Source: Methylobacillus glycogenes JCM 2850
GTDB lineage: Bacteria; Pseudomonadota; Gammaproteobacteria; Burkholderiales; Methylophilaceae
Assembly: GCF_000617925.1 (NCBI RefSeq)
Contig: NZ_BAMT01000013.1
Span: 1-64,000, forward strand
Direction of reading: 5' to 3'
Length of the DNA stretch: 64,000 nt
Each line of letters opens with the position of its first letter. Position 1 is the first letter of the stretch. The notes beneath the pieces were generated by a model. The model searched no databases, had not been told where the DNA came from, and saw only the letters and a list, made by a program, of their open reading frames with translations. Positions 48,419-57,691 of this stretch are shown piece by piece. Position numbers and translations under genes: made by a program.

Positions 48419-49546
48419 ATGTTTGATCGGCCAGTTGGCGGCGATGCTTCCGTACTGGTAAGCGTGGATTTTGGTGAGCCGGGTTATGAAGACAGCCTGC
48501 AGGAATTAAGGCAGTTGGTCATCAGTGCCGGGCTGGCGATTAATGGGACGGTAGAAGGTCGCCGTCCCAAGCCCGATCCCAAATTCTTTGTGGGTAGTGG
48601 TAAGGCAGATGAAGTTCTGGCTACCATGCAAGCAACAGAAGCTAAGGTTGCGGTATTCAATCATGATCTCAGTCCTTCCCAGCAGCGCAATCTTGAACGC
48701 CTGCTTGAAGCGCGCGTGATAGACCGTACTGGACTTATCCTCGATATCTTTGCCCAGCGCGCACAAAGCCATGAAGGCAAGTTGCAGGTTGAACTTGCCC
48801 AGCTTGAGCACTTGTCTACTCGACTGGTGCGAGGTTGGACTCACCTTGAACGACAAAAGGGTGGTATTGGCGTACGTGGTGGCCCAGGTGAAACCCAGCT
48901 TGAGTTGGATAGGCGCATGTTGCGCATTCGCGTCAAGCAGTTGCGCGAGAAGCTGGATAAGCTCAAGCAGCAGCGCGGTATGCAGCGTCGTTCCAGGCGC
49001 CGCTCTCAAGTTTTGTCAGTCTCTCTGGTGGGTTATACCAATGCTGGCAAGTCCACTTTGTTTAACCGCCTGACGCAATCCGGCGTTTATGCGGCTGATC
49101 AACTGTTTGCTACCCTGGATACCACGTCGCGCAAGCTTTATATTCCTGATGGTGGTCCTGTTGTCATTTCAGATACCGTAGGGTTTATCAAGCATTTGCC
49201 CCATGCCTTGGTAGAAGCATTTGGTGCGACCTTGGAAGAGGCAGCGCAGGCTGACTTGCTGTTTCATGTAGTAGATGTCGCCAGTGACAATCGCGATGAT
49301 CAAATCGAGCAGGTCAATCTCGTGTTGTCGGAAATCGGTGCGCAAGCGGTGCCGCAGATCTTGGTGCTAAACCAGATAGACCGGGCGGGAATCCAGTCGG
49401 GGCTTGATAGGGACGAGTATGGTAGAATCTCGAAAGTGCGCATTTCTGCCAAGACGGGGGAGGGCATGGAATTGTTGCGGCTTGCCTTACTTGAGCATCA
49501 ACAAAGCCTGTTTGCCAAACAACCTACGTCCTATCAGGACGCATAA
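48419..49546 (+). CDS. hflX: Ribosome-dissociating GTPase HflX
   Basis: 375 aa, intact. The N-terminal nucleotide-binding-like domain has FFVGSGKADEVL and FNHDLSPSQQRNLE. A helical linker is followed by the G domain: [14 protein letters not shown] (P-loop), DTVGFIKHLPH (G3) and VLNQIDR (G4). It splits stalled or heat-damaged 70S ribosomes. It lies between hfq and hflK as usual. Confidence 0.96.
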   Translation: MFDRPVGGDASVLVSVDFGEPGYEDSLQELRQLVISAGLAINGTVEGRRPKPDPKFFVGSGKADEVLATMQATEAKVAVFNHDLSPSQQRNLERLLEARVIDRTGLILDIFAQRAQSHEGKLQVELAQLEHLSTRLVRGWTHLERQKGGIGVRGGPGETQLELDRRMLRIRVKQLREKLDKLKQQRGMQRRSRRRSQVLSVSLVGYTNAGKSTLFNRLTQSGVYAADQLFATLDTTSRKLYIPDGGPVVISDTVGFIKHLPHALVEAFGATLEEAAQADLLFHVVDVASDNRDDQIEQVNLVLSEIGAQAVPQILVLNQIDRAGIQSGLDRDEYGRISKVRISAKTGEGMELLRLALLEHQQSLFAKQPTSYQDA

Positions 49547-49570
49547 TTTTTTGATTTCACGGAGTAATGC

Positions 49571-50744
49571 ATGGCTAACGATCCCGGTTGGGGCAATCGT
49601 AATAACGATGGTCCGCCCGATTTGGACGAAGTTTTCCGTCAATTCAGCCGCAAGCTGAATGGTTTGTTCGGCAAGAATGGTGGCCCAGGCGCCCTGAGTC
49701 AGAGCCCAAGGCAATCCCAGTATTGCCTATTCTGGGCTTGGTGGCCGTCATCTGGTTTGCCACGGGTTTCTATACAGTAGATCAGGGCTCGCGCGGCGTG
49801 GTCCTGCGCTTTGGTAAACACGTTGAAACGACACTGCCTGGTCCCCGTTGGCATCTGCCTTTCCCTATTGAAACTGTGACTAAGGTCAATATGGAGCAGG
49901 TGCGTACGGTTGAAGTTGGTTACCGCTCGGCAGAGGGCAGCTCCAGCCGTGGCCGTGAATTGCGCGAATCCTTGATGTTGACCGATGATGAAAACATCAT
50001 TGATCTGCAAATGGCCGTGCAGTACAACCTCAACAATGTTGAGGATGCATTGTTCAACAACCGCTTTGCCGAAGAGTCTGTGCGCGGCATTGCCGAAACT
50101 GCAATTCGTGAAATCGTCGGCAAGAGCAAGATGGACTTCGCGCTCTATGAAGGACGCGAAGAAATTGCGGCTCAAGCGAAGAAAATGATGCAGGAAATCC
50201 TGGATCGTTATTCCACTGGTATCAATATCGTCAACGTCACCATGCAGAACTCGCAGCCTCCTGAGCAAGTGCAGGCGGCCTTTGATGATGCTGTGAAAGC
50301 TGGTCAAGATCTTGAGCGTCAAAAGAACGAAGCTATGCCTACGCTAATGATGTGATACCGCGTGCACGTGGTGCGGCTTCACGCCTGTTGGAAGAGGCCG
50401 CTGGTTACAAGCTGCGCGTTGAGAATGAGGCCAAGGGTAATGCCAGCCGCTTTGAGCAGGTGCTTACCCAATATCAACGTGCACCTGAAGTGACACGTCA
50501 GCGTCTATACCTAGATGCGCAGGAACAAATCATGTCCAGCGTTAGCAAGGTGGTCGTCGATCAAAAGGGTGGCAACAGCTTGCTGTATTTGCCACTGGAT
50601 AAGCTGCTGTCTGCAACTGGTGCAGGCAATGCCCCAGCTACACCTAATGTACAGCCTGTAAGCCCCACGGCTCTGCCCGAGCTGGACGCCAATAGTCAGC
50701 GTTCGCGTGATGCATTCCGTAGCCGTGACAGGGAGAGTCGTTAA
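49571..50744 (+). CDS. hflK: FtsH regulator HflK (frame broken near 49693 and 50332)
   Basis: Band-7/SPFH membrane protein that with HflC controls FtsH proteolysis. ATG 49571 starts MANDPGWGNRNNDGPPDLDE, the typical HflK cytosolic tail with a Gly/Asn-rich segment. A lost base near 49693 shifts to ESEPKAIPVLPILGLVAVIWF, the membrane helix. The SPFH core (VDQGSRGVVLRFGKHVET, TDDENIIDLQMAVQY) follows. A lost C near 50332 restores NEAYAYANDVIPRARG. The end (50744) overlaps the hflC ATG by one base. Confidence 0.9.
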
Positions 50745-51623
50745 TGAAAAATATCGGTACTGCCTGGTGGGTTTGATTGCAGCGCTGTTGCTGCTGAGCT
50801 TGTCTGCGTTCAATGTGGATCAGCGTGAGTTTGCCCTGGTGTTCCGCCTGGGTGAGATTGTGGCTGTGAAAAAAGAACCAGGCTTGAATTTCAAAGTGCC
50901 CTTGGTAGATAACGTACGTTATTTCGACAAGCGTATTCTGACCCTGAACTGGACTGAGCCTGATCGTTTCCTCACCAGTGAAAAGATGAACGTGCTGGTC
51001 GATTCCTATATCAAATGGCGCATCATAGACCCAGCCAAGTTCTATGTTTCGGTCAAGGGTGATGAGCAACAAGCCGAGCGTCGCCTGTCACAAACAGTGA
51101 ATGATGGCCTGCGTGCTGAGTTCGGTAAGCGCACCATGCATGAAGTAGTGTCTGGTGAGCGCGGCAAGATTATGGATATCCTGCGTGAGCGAGCAGATCG
51201 TGATTCACGCCAGATGGGTATTCAGGTGCTGGATGTGCGTCTGCGTCGTGTAGATTTGCCGCCTGAAGTCAGTGAGTCCGTGTACCAGCGTATGGAAGCC
51301 GAGCGTAAGCGTGTGGCCAATGAGCGCCGTTCACGTGGTGCTGGTGAGGGTGAAAAGATCCGTGCGGATGCCGACAGGCAACGTGAAGTGATCATTGCCG
51401 AAGCCTTTAGCGAAGCGCAAAAGACCAAGGGTGAGGGCGATGCCCGTGCCGCAGAGATTTACTCGCAGGCTTATGGCAAAAACCCCGAATTCTATGCCTT
51501 CTACCGTAGCTGGATGCGTACCGCAACAGCTTCAAGAGCAAGAGTGATGTCATGGTGCTGGAGCCGAATTCCGACTTCTTCAAGTACATGCGCAACTCTG
51601 GCCGTGCTACTAGCGGTAAATAA
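50744..51623 (+). CDS. hflC: FtsH regulator HflC (frame broken near 50763 and 51510)
   Basis: Partner of HflK. ATG 50744 opens MKNIGTA; one missing C at ~50763 gives LVGLIAALLLLSLSAFNVDQ, the membrane anchor. The SPFH domain follows (REFALVFRLGEIVAVKKEPG, NVLVDSYIKWRI) and then a coiled region (ERKRVANERRSRGAGEGEKI). Another missing C at ~51510 restores LDAYRNSFKSKSDVMVLEP and the usual end at TAA 51623. Both breaks are in CC/CCC runs. Confidence 0.9.
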
Positions 51624-51626
51624 CGC

Positions 51627-51814
51627 TTGAGTACATCCACTTTGCTGCTGGCAATAGGCCTGGTGCTCGTCATCGAGGGCATATTGCCATTGGTCTCGCC
51701 CCAAGCCTGGAAGCAGACCTTCAGCCGTATGGTGGAAATGAAGGACGGCCAGCTACGCTTTGTCGGGCTGGCTCCATGATCATAGGTCTGGTGATTGTGT
51801 TACTGGTGCAGTAG
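51627..51814 (+). CDS. DUF2065 small membrane protein (YjeT-like; frame broken near 51772)
   Basis: About 62 aa after repair, starting at TTG 51627, three bases after hflC. The first helix is LLLAIGLVLVIEGILPLVSP and the second MIIGLVIVLLVQ at the C-terminus. RFVGLA marks the family. One missing T near 51772 (GCT-TCC) joins them. YjeT is a small inner-membrane protein in the hflC-purA region of many proteobacteria. Function is unknown. Confidence 0.8.
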
Positions 51815-51869
51815 CGGGATCAGCCACCTGATTTGACTGGCTAAATGCCTGCCTTTTTATAGATATCTT

Positions 51870-53033
51870 ATGCGTAACTGGTTACTTCCCGAATACATCG
51901 AAGATGTACTGCCTGCCGAGGCTGCGCGCGTAGAACAATTGCGCCGTTGCCTGCTGGACCTGTTCAAGGTGCATGGCTATCAGTATGTCATCCCTCCCAT
52001 GCTTGAATACATGGAGTCGCTGACCACAGGCATAGGCCACGATCTGGATCTCGCCACTTTTAAAGTGGTCGATCAACTGACTGGCAAGCTCATGGGCATA
52101 CGCGCCGACATTACACCGCAAACCGCCCGTATTGATGCGCACATGTTAAACAATCAGGGTGTGAGCCGCTTGTGCTACGCCGGGAGTGTGTTGCGTACTA
52201 CGCCGGATGGCCTGGCACACAGCCGCGAGCCTTTGCATGTTGGGGCTGAGCTTTATGGTCACGCCGGGGTGGAAAGCGACATCGAAATTCAGCGTTTGAT
52301 GATCAAGGCTTTGCACGCGGTTGGCCTGAAAACTTTGTATATAGATATCAGTCATGCAGGCATATTCAGCAGCCTACTCGCAGATGCCCACCTTTCCGAA
52401 GTGCAGGAGCAAGAGCTTTACCTCGCCTTGCAGAGCAAGGATCAAGCAGCCGTCAAACAGCTTGGCGCAGGTTTGCCTGAAGCCACCTTGGCGGCATTGA
52501 CCAGCTTGACTGACCTTAATGGTGATGTCACGGTGCTGGAGCGTGCAGCCCAACGTCTGCCAGCCATCCCTGCCATACGTCAGGCGCTGGATGATCTTAA
52601 ACAACTGGCCGCAGGCTTGGCTGATCTTGATGTCAAAGTCAGTTTCGATTTAGCTGAGCTGCGTGGCTACCATTATCACAGCGGCATCGTCTTTGCGGCC
52701 TATGCCCAGGGTTATGCCGGGCCTTTGGCGCGTGGTGGCCGTTATGACGAGGTAGGTGCCATCTTTGGTCGTGCGCGTCCTGCTACCGGATTTAGTCTGG
52801 ATTTACGGGGTGTGGTGAGTTCGTTGCCCGTTGCCGAAAAGCAGGGTGCGATATTTGCCCCCGTGGGTACCGATGCTGCATTACAAACTGAAGTTGAACA
52901 ATTGCGCGCTCAGGGCGAAATTGTCATACAGGAATTACCCGGTCTTGAGGCGCACCGCGCTGAGCTGGGATGTGACCGCGAACTGGTCAAGCAGGATGGC
53001 AAGTGGGTGGTTATCGCCACCGCAGCCTTATAA
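51870..53033 (+). CDS. hisZ: ATP phosphoribosyltransferase regulatory subunit HisZ
   Basis: 387 aa, a histidyl-tRNA-synthetase-like protein that lacks the anticodon domain and activates short-form HisG in histidine synthesis. Class II synthetase-type core: YQYVIPPMLEYMESLTTG, MGIRADITPQTARIDAH, YAGSVLRTTP and LARGGRYDEVGAIFGRARP. It sits between hflKC-DUF2065 and purA, the usual betaproteobacterial order. hisG is not in the window. Confidence 0.95.
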   Translation: MRNWLLPEYIEDVLPAEAARVEQLRRCLLDLFKVHGYQYVIPPMLEYMESLTTGIGHDLDLATFKVVDQLTGKLMGIRADITPQTARIDAHMLNNQGVSRLCYAGSVLRTTPDGLAHSREPLHVGAELYGHAGVESDIEIQRLMIKALHAVGLKTLYIDISHAGIFSSLLADAHLSEVQEQELYLALQSKDQAAVKQLGAGLPEATLAALTSLTDLNGDVTVLERAAQRLPAIPAIRQALDDLKQLAAGLADLDVKVSFDLAELRGYHYHSGIVFAAYAQGYAGPLARGGRYDEVGAIFGRARPATGFSLDLRGVVSSLPVAEKQGAIFAPVGTDAALQTEVEQLRAQGEIVIQELPGLEAHRAELGCDRELVKQDGKWVVIATAAL

Positions 53034-53054
53034 ATTTATTTATTGGATCTATTC

Positions 53055-54377
53055 ATGAGTAAGAACGTCGTTGTTATCGGTACCCAATGGGGTGATGAGG
53101 GTAAAGGCAAGATTGTGGACTGGCTGACGGATCACGCCCAGGGCGTGGTGCGTTTCCAGGGTGGCCATAATGCCGGACACACTCTGGTCATAGGCCAGGG
53201 TGCTTCACAGCGGGAATACAAGCTCAACTTGGTGCCATCTGGCATCGTACGTGAGGGCGTGAACTGCTATATCGGCAACGGCGTGGTGCTGGATGCAGGG
53301 CATCTGCTTTATGAAATCGATGGGCTGGAAAAAGCCGGACTTGAAGTGCGTAACCGCCTCAAGGTCAGCCCTGGCTGCCCCTTGATTCTGGACTACCATG
53401 TCCGCCTGGACAAAGCGCGTGAAGCTGCACGTGACCCAGAGCGCAAGATAGGCACTACTGGCAAGGGCATAGGCCCCACCTACGAAGACAAGGTCGCCCG
53501 TCGTGCTTTGCGCGTATATGACTTGTTCTACCCTGAACGCTTTGCGGAAAAACTGCGCGAAGTGCTGGATTACCATAATTTTGTTCTGACCAAGTATTTG
53601 AACACCGATGCCGTGGATTATCAGGCGCAGCTGGATAGCGCCTTATCCAAGGCTGAATTGCTGCAACCCATGGTCACCGACATCTCCGCCGCGCTATATG
53701 AAGCCAACAAGGCCGGGCATAACCTGCTGTTTGAGGGTGCTCAAGGTACGCTGCTGGATGTGGATCATGGCACTTACCCTTATGTCACTTCCTCCAACTG
53801 TATCTCTGGCCAGGCGGCAGCAGGTACGGGTGTAGGCCCTGGCATGCTGCATTATGTGCTGGGTATCACCAAGGCTTACACCACGCGCGTAGGCGGTGGC
53901 CCATTCCCTAGTGAGCTTGATATTGAGAGTACCGATTCACCAGGCTTCCAGATGTCCGACAAGGGCAGGGAGATAGGCACCGTGACCAAGCGCAAGCGCC
54001 GTTGTGGCTGGTTTGATGCTGCTGCCTTGCGTCGCTCAGCCCGTATCAATGGCTTGTCTGGTCTGTGCATCACCAAGCTAGATGTGCTGGATGGCATACA
54101 AGAGCTGAATATCTGCACTGGCTATGAACTGGATGGCAAGCGCGTTGACATGCTGCCTGTAGGTGCTGATGATGTGGCGCGCTGCAAGCCTGTTTACGAA
54201 ACTGTTCCAGGCTGGAACGAAAATACTTTTGGTGTAAGTCGTTGGGAAGATCTGCCAGCCAATGCACGTCATTATCTGGAACGTCTTGAAGCCTTGTGCG
54301 AGGTGCCTGTAGATATTGTGTCCACAGGCCCTGAGCGTGACGAGACCATCGTGCGTCGTCACCCATTCAGCCTCTAG
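53055..54377 (+). CDS. purA: Adenylosuccinate synthetase
   Basis: 440 aa. GTP-dependent first step from IMP to AMP. The N-terminal GTP loop is [16 protein letters not shown]. Other blocks are [26 protein letters not shown] and [11 protein letters not shown] 53055 ([11 protein letters not shown]) is preferred over TTG 53043. The frame is intact. Only seven bases separate its stop from the flavoprotein gene, so the C1 cofactor block may be co-transcribed with purA. Confidence 0.97.
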   Translation: MSKNVVVIGTQWGDEGKGKIVDWLTDHAQGVVRFQGGHNAGHTLVIGQGASQREYKLNLVPSGIVREGVNCYIGNGVVLDAGHLLYEIDGLEKAGLEVRNRLKVSPGCPLILDYHVRLDKAREAARDPERKIGTTGKGIGPTYEDKVARRALRVYDLFYPERFAEKLREVLDYHNFVLTKYLNTDAVDYQAQLDSALSKAELLQPMVTDISAALYEANKAGHNLLFEGAQGTLLDVDHGTYPYVTSSNCISGQAAAGTGVGPGMLHYVLGITKAYTTRVGGGPFPSELDIESTDSPGFQMSDKGREIGTVTKRKRRCGWFDAAALRRSARINGLSGLCITKLDVLDGIQELNICTGYELDGKRVDMLPVGADDVARCKPVYETVPGWNENTFGVSRWEDLPANARHYLERLEALCEVPVDIVSTGPERDETIVRRHPFSL

Positions 54378-54384
54378 GATAGCT

Positions 54385-54933
54385 GTGAAGTCAGTGGAAA
54401 AACCCAGACTGGCCTGGGCCATTACCGGCTCTGGCCATTACCTGCGCGAATGTCTAGAGATCATTGATGGTCTGGAAGATGTGGATTTATTCTTGAGCCG
54501 TGCTGCTGCCGAAATCCTGCAGCAGTATGGCTTCAAGCATAAGGTCGCCAAAGTATTTCAGGACAAGACTGCCAGCTCTATTCCTGTGGAAATGTTCTAT
54601 TACGGTGCTTATCACACCGTGGTCATTGCCCCAGCAACCTCAAATACCGTGGCCAAGATGGTATATGGCATTTCCGATAGCCTGGTCACCAATGTCTATG
54701 CGCAGGCGGGTAAGTGTGGTGTACCAAGCATAGTCTTTGCCTGCGATACCGAGCCTGAGGTTGAATCCGAGGCACCACGTGACAACATGGTCAAGGTTTA
54801 TCCACGCCGGATAGATCTGGAAAACATGGAAAAGCTCAAGACCTTCGAACAAACAACCGTGGCAAGTGATATGCAGCAGTTGCAGACCGCCATCCAGGCC
54901 AGGCTCGCATGGCTGAAAACCTCCTCTTCCTGA
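54385..54933 (+). CDS. Flavoprotein of the C1 cofactor block (archaeal-flavoprotein/DmrB-like)
   Basis: 182 aa from GTG 54385. It has the flavoprotein (PF02441-type) fold: RLAWAITGSGHYLRECLEI near the start, IPVEMFYYGAYHTVVIAPATSNTVAKMVYGI in the middle (quoted as residues ~68-98) and VPSIVFACDTEP with a Cys. Related proteins are archaeal flavoproteins including dihydromethanopterin reductase (acceptor) and the homologs kept in methylotrophs. Its stop overlaps the DUF6513 gene start. Precise substrate is inferred from the neighbours. Confidence 0.75.
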   Translation: MKSVEKPRLAWAITGSGHYLRECLEIIDGLEDVDLFLSRAAAEILQQYGFKHKVAKVFQDKTASSIPVEMFYYGAYHTVVIAPATSNTVAKMVYGISDSLVTNVYAQAGKCGVPSIVFACDTEPEVESEAPRDNMVKVYPRRIDLENMEKLKTFEQTTVASDMQQLQTAIQARLAWLKTSSS

Positions 54934-56330
54934 CCGGCAAGCTGGCCGAAAAAAGCCTGCACAAAGTGCTGGCGGATATGCAGCCCACTGAGTTCAACTA
55001 TAGAGTGGCGCAGCTTGGTGTATCCGTAGCAGCTTTATTGACCCCACAATTGATACTGCGCCGCCTCGCCGATGCGGGCGATGCTGACCGTATCATCGTA
55101 CCGGGTTTGTGCCGTGGTGATTTGGGTCTGCTCGAGGAAAAATATGGCGTGCCTGTAGAACGCGGCCCTGAAGATCTCAAGGACTTGCCGCAATTCTTTG
55201 GCCGCGGAGGGCGCAAGCCGGATTTATCCATGTTTGATGTCAAGATCTTTGCTGAGATAGTCGAGGCACCTCAACTGACCGTCGAGGGAGTGTTGGCGCG
55301 TGCTGAGGAATTCAGGCGGCAGGGCGCGGATATTGTCGATCTTGGCTGCCTGCCCAATACGCCATTCCCACATCTTGAAGAGTCCATCATTGCGCTGAAA
55401 GAGGCTGGCTTCAAGGTCAGCGTGGACTCTCTCAACACCGATGACTTGTTGCTGGCGGGCAGGGCAGGCGCGGATTATCTGCTCAGCCTGACAGAAAAAA
55501 CCTTGTGGGTGGCCGATGAAGTGCCAGCTACACCCATACTGATTCCTACCACACCGACCAATCCCAGATCGCTATATCGTGCGATAGAGGGCATGCTCAA
55601 GCGTGGGCGGCCCTTTATTGCCGATGCCATCTTAGACCCGATTCCGTTTGGTTTTACTGAATCCATAGTGCGTTATCAGCGTTTACGCAAACGTTATCCT
55701 GATATTGATATCATGATGGGCGTGGGCAATCTGACAGAGCTCACCGATGCCGATACCACAGGGATCAACGCCATGTTGTTTGGCATTATCACTGAGCTCA
55801 ATATCAATGCTGTGCTGGCAACTTCGGTGAGTCCACACGCTACCTACGCAGTGGCTGAAGCCGATGTGGCTAGACGTGTGATGTATGCGGCGCGCGAAGA
55901 ACGCCGCTTGCCACGCGACTATAGCGATGGTTTGTTGGGTCTGCATGACAGAAGGCCTTTTACTTATACTGCGCAAGAAGTGGAAGAACTGGCGGCACAG
56001 ATCAAAGACCCCAGCTTCCGCATTATTGTCAGCGAAGACGGTATGCATGTTTTCAATCGCGAAGGCCTGCATCTGGACACTGACCCCTTCAAACTCTACC
56101 CGCATCTCAAAGTAGATGACGACGCCTCACACGCTTTCTATCTGGGTGTGGAGCTGGCGCGTGCGCAAATTGCCTGGCAGTTAAAGAAACGTTATAGCCA
56201 GGATGAAGAGTTGGTCTGGGGCTGCGCCACTCCCAGCAAAAACCCGGAAGGCCGTGTGGCGCACCGTGATGCCTCATTAAAAGAAAAGCGTGAGAAACGC
56301 AGTGCAAAAAACCAGGAAGACGAAACATGA
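54909..56330 (+). CDS. DUF6513 dihydropteroate-synthase-like protein
   Basis: 473 aa. An N-terminal domain (~110 residues; FLTGKLAEKSLHKVLADM) is followed by a DHPS-like TIM barrel (GADIVDLGCLPNTPFPHL, FKVSVDSLNTDDLLLAGRAG, DILDPIPFGF region). In methanogens and H4MPT-containing methylotrophs such proteins occur with methanopterin or methanofuran genes, and a step in pterin assembly is assumed. The C-terminus is Lys/Glu rich. It overlaps both neighbours (54909 inside the flavoprotein end; end 56330 over the DUF447 start), so the block is one operon. Confidence 0.82.
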   Translation: MAENLLFLTGKLAEKSLHKVLADMQPTEFNYRVAQLGVSVAALLTPQLILRRLADAGDADRIIVPGLCRGDLGLLEEKYGVPVERGPEDLKDLPQFFGRGGRKPDLSMFDVKIFAEIVEAPQLTVEGVLARAEEFRRQGADIVDLGCLPNTPFPHLEESIIALKEAGFKVSVDSLNTDDLLLAGRAGADYLLSLTEKTLWVADEVPATPILIPTTPTNPRSLYRAIEGMLKRGRPFIADAILDPIPFGFTESIVRYQRLRKRYPDIDIMMGVGNLTELTDADTTGINAMLFGIITELNINAVLATSVSPHATYAVAEADVARRVMYAAREERRLPRDYSDGLLGLHDRRPFTYTAQEVEELAAQIKDPSFRIIVSEDGMHVFNREGLHLDTDPFKLYPHLKVDDDASHAFYLGVELARAQIAWQLKKRYSQDEELVWGCATPSKNPEGRVAHRDASLKEKREKRSAKNQEDET

Positions 56331-56902
56331 TTCATGAAATCATCCTGACCACACTCAGCGCCGAAGGCCAAGTGCACATCGCCCCATTTGGTATACGCTG
56401 GCGTGGCGATCAGGTGCTGATAGCCCCATTTCGACCTTCACAGACATTGGATAATCTCTTGGCTACACGCCATGCTGTCATTAACTATACCGATGATGTA
56501 CGCGTGTTTGCTGGCAGTCTGACAGGCCATGCAGATTGGCCTTTGCGCCATGCAGAACAAGTGCAGGGCAGGATATTGGCGTCAGCCTTATCCCATCAGG
56601 AACTGGAGCTTGTAGAAGTCAAGGAAGATACAACCCGGCCTGAGCTTTATTTCCGTGTTGTGCATGAGGCAACGCATGCGCCTTTCAGGGGCTTCAACCG
56701 TGCACAGGCAGCCGTGATTGAACTGGCGGTGCTGATCAGCCGCCTGCATATGTTGCCCCTAGAAAAAATACTCAGTGAATATGCCTATTTGAAGATTGCG
56801 ATTGATAAAACCGCAGGTGAGCGCGAGTTGCAAGCCTGGCAGTGGCTCACTGATAAATTGCAGAATTATCAGGCTGAAATCAGTGGAGACAATCAGGCAT
56901 GA
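56327..56902 (+). CDS. DUF447 family protein of the C1 cofactor block
   Basis: 191 aa. FMN-binding split-barrel-like protein: MIHEIILTTLSAEGQVHIAP, GIRWRGDQVLIAPFRPSQT and the C-terminal RAQAAVIELAVLISRLHML. DUF447 genes occur mostly in methanogens and H4MPT-dependent methylotrophs, next to cofactor-biosynthesis genes. Overlaps of 4 bases at both ends tie it into the operon. Its reaction is unknown. Confidence 0.82.
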   Translation: MIHEIILTTLSAEGQVHIAPFGIRWRGDQVLIAPFRPSQTLDNLLATRHAVINYTDDVRVFAGSLTGHADWPLRHAEQVQGRILASALSHQELELVEVKEDTTRPELYFRVVHEATHAPFRGFNRAQAAVIELAVLISRLHMLPLEKILSEYAYLKIAIDKTAGERELQAWQWLTDKLQNYQAEISGDNQA

Positions 56903-57609
56903 GTAAATTACTGATCAGCGTGACCTCCGCTGCAGAAGCCCTGTTAGCCCTGGAGGCCGGGGCTGACATCATAGATTTGAAAAACCCCCTGCAAGGTGCA
57001 TTGGGCGCTTTACCTGTAAAGGTAGTGCGTGAAGCTGTCGCCATGGTGGATGGGCGGCGCATCACCAGTGCCACCACCGGCGATTTGCCCATGCAGCCGC
57101 AACTGCTACAAGACGCCGTATTGGCAATGGCAGACACAGGCGTTGATATCATCAAGATCGGACTGTTTGGCGATGCCGAGGCCAATCGTCGCTGTATTCA
57201 AGCCTTGCAGCAACCCATCATGGAGCGACAGCTTGCCGTGGTAGCGGTCATGATGGCTGACCTAGCACCTAATTTCTCATTATTGCCCGATCTGCAGCAA
57301 GCAGGCTTTTGGGGTGTGATGCTGGATACCGCCCACAAAGATGGGCGCAATTTATTAGATCACTGCAGCCTCGCGCAATTAGAAGAGTTCATTCAACAAG
57401 CTGGCGACATGAACACAGGCTTGGCTGGATCGCTGAAATCACAGCATTTGTTGCAATTGATCAAAATGAAACCTTCTTATCTAGGGGTCAGGGGAGCGGT
57501 TTGCGTAGGTTTAGATCGCGTGGCCCAATTGAGCAAAACACAGGTGTCCGCATTGAAAGATATGTTGCATGAATACAACACATCGGCTGAAAGCGCTGAT
57601 CTGGTCTGA
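56899..57609 (+). CDS. mfnB: (5-formylfuran-3-yl)methyl phosphate synthase
   Basis: 236 aa. Makes the furan precursor of methanofuran from two glyceraldehyde-3-phosphates. The conserved lysines lie in IIDLKNPLQGALGALP (Lys28), VDIIKIGLFG and LDTAHKDGRNLLDH, matching the MfnB (DUF556) active site. The C-terminal YLGVRGAVCV is also typical. It closes the block begun by the flavoprotein, and its presence strongly suggests methanofuran-linked formaldehyde oxidation in this organism. Confidence 0.92.
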   Translation: MSKLLISVTSAAEALLALEAGADIIDLKNPLQGALGALPVKVVREAVAMVDGRRITSATTGDLPMQPQLLQDAVLAMADTGVDIIKIGLFGDAEANRRCIQALQQPIMERQLAVVAVMMADLAPNFSLLPDLQQAGFWGVMLDTAHKDGRNLLDHCSLAQLEEFIQQAGDMNTGLAGSLKSQHLLQLIKMKPSYLGVRGAVCVGLDRVAQLSKTQVSALKDMLHEYNTSAESADLV

Positions 57610-57626
57610 TTTCTAGCCGCAGACCG

Positions 57627-57655
57627 TTGCGTCATTTTTGTCCATTGAGTATAGT
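57627..57655 (+). promoter_or_regulatory. Candidate sigma-70 promoter of the OmpA-family gene
   Basis: TTGCGT (57627-57632), a 17-bp spacer and TATAGT (57650-57655) lie 36 bp ahead of the ATG at 57692. The -10 is good, the -35 weak. The downstream gene has codon use typical of high expression, which fits a strong constitutive promoter. Confidence 0.5.
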
Positions 57656-57691
57656 CTAGTCGTCCGTTAGTCACCCCAGGAGTTAAATCGA

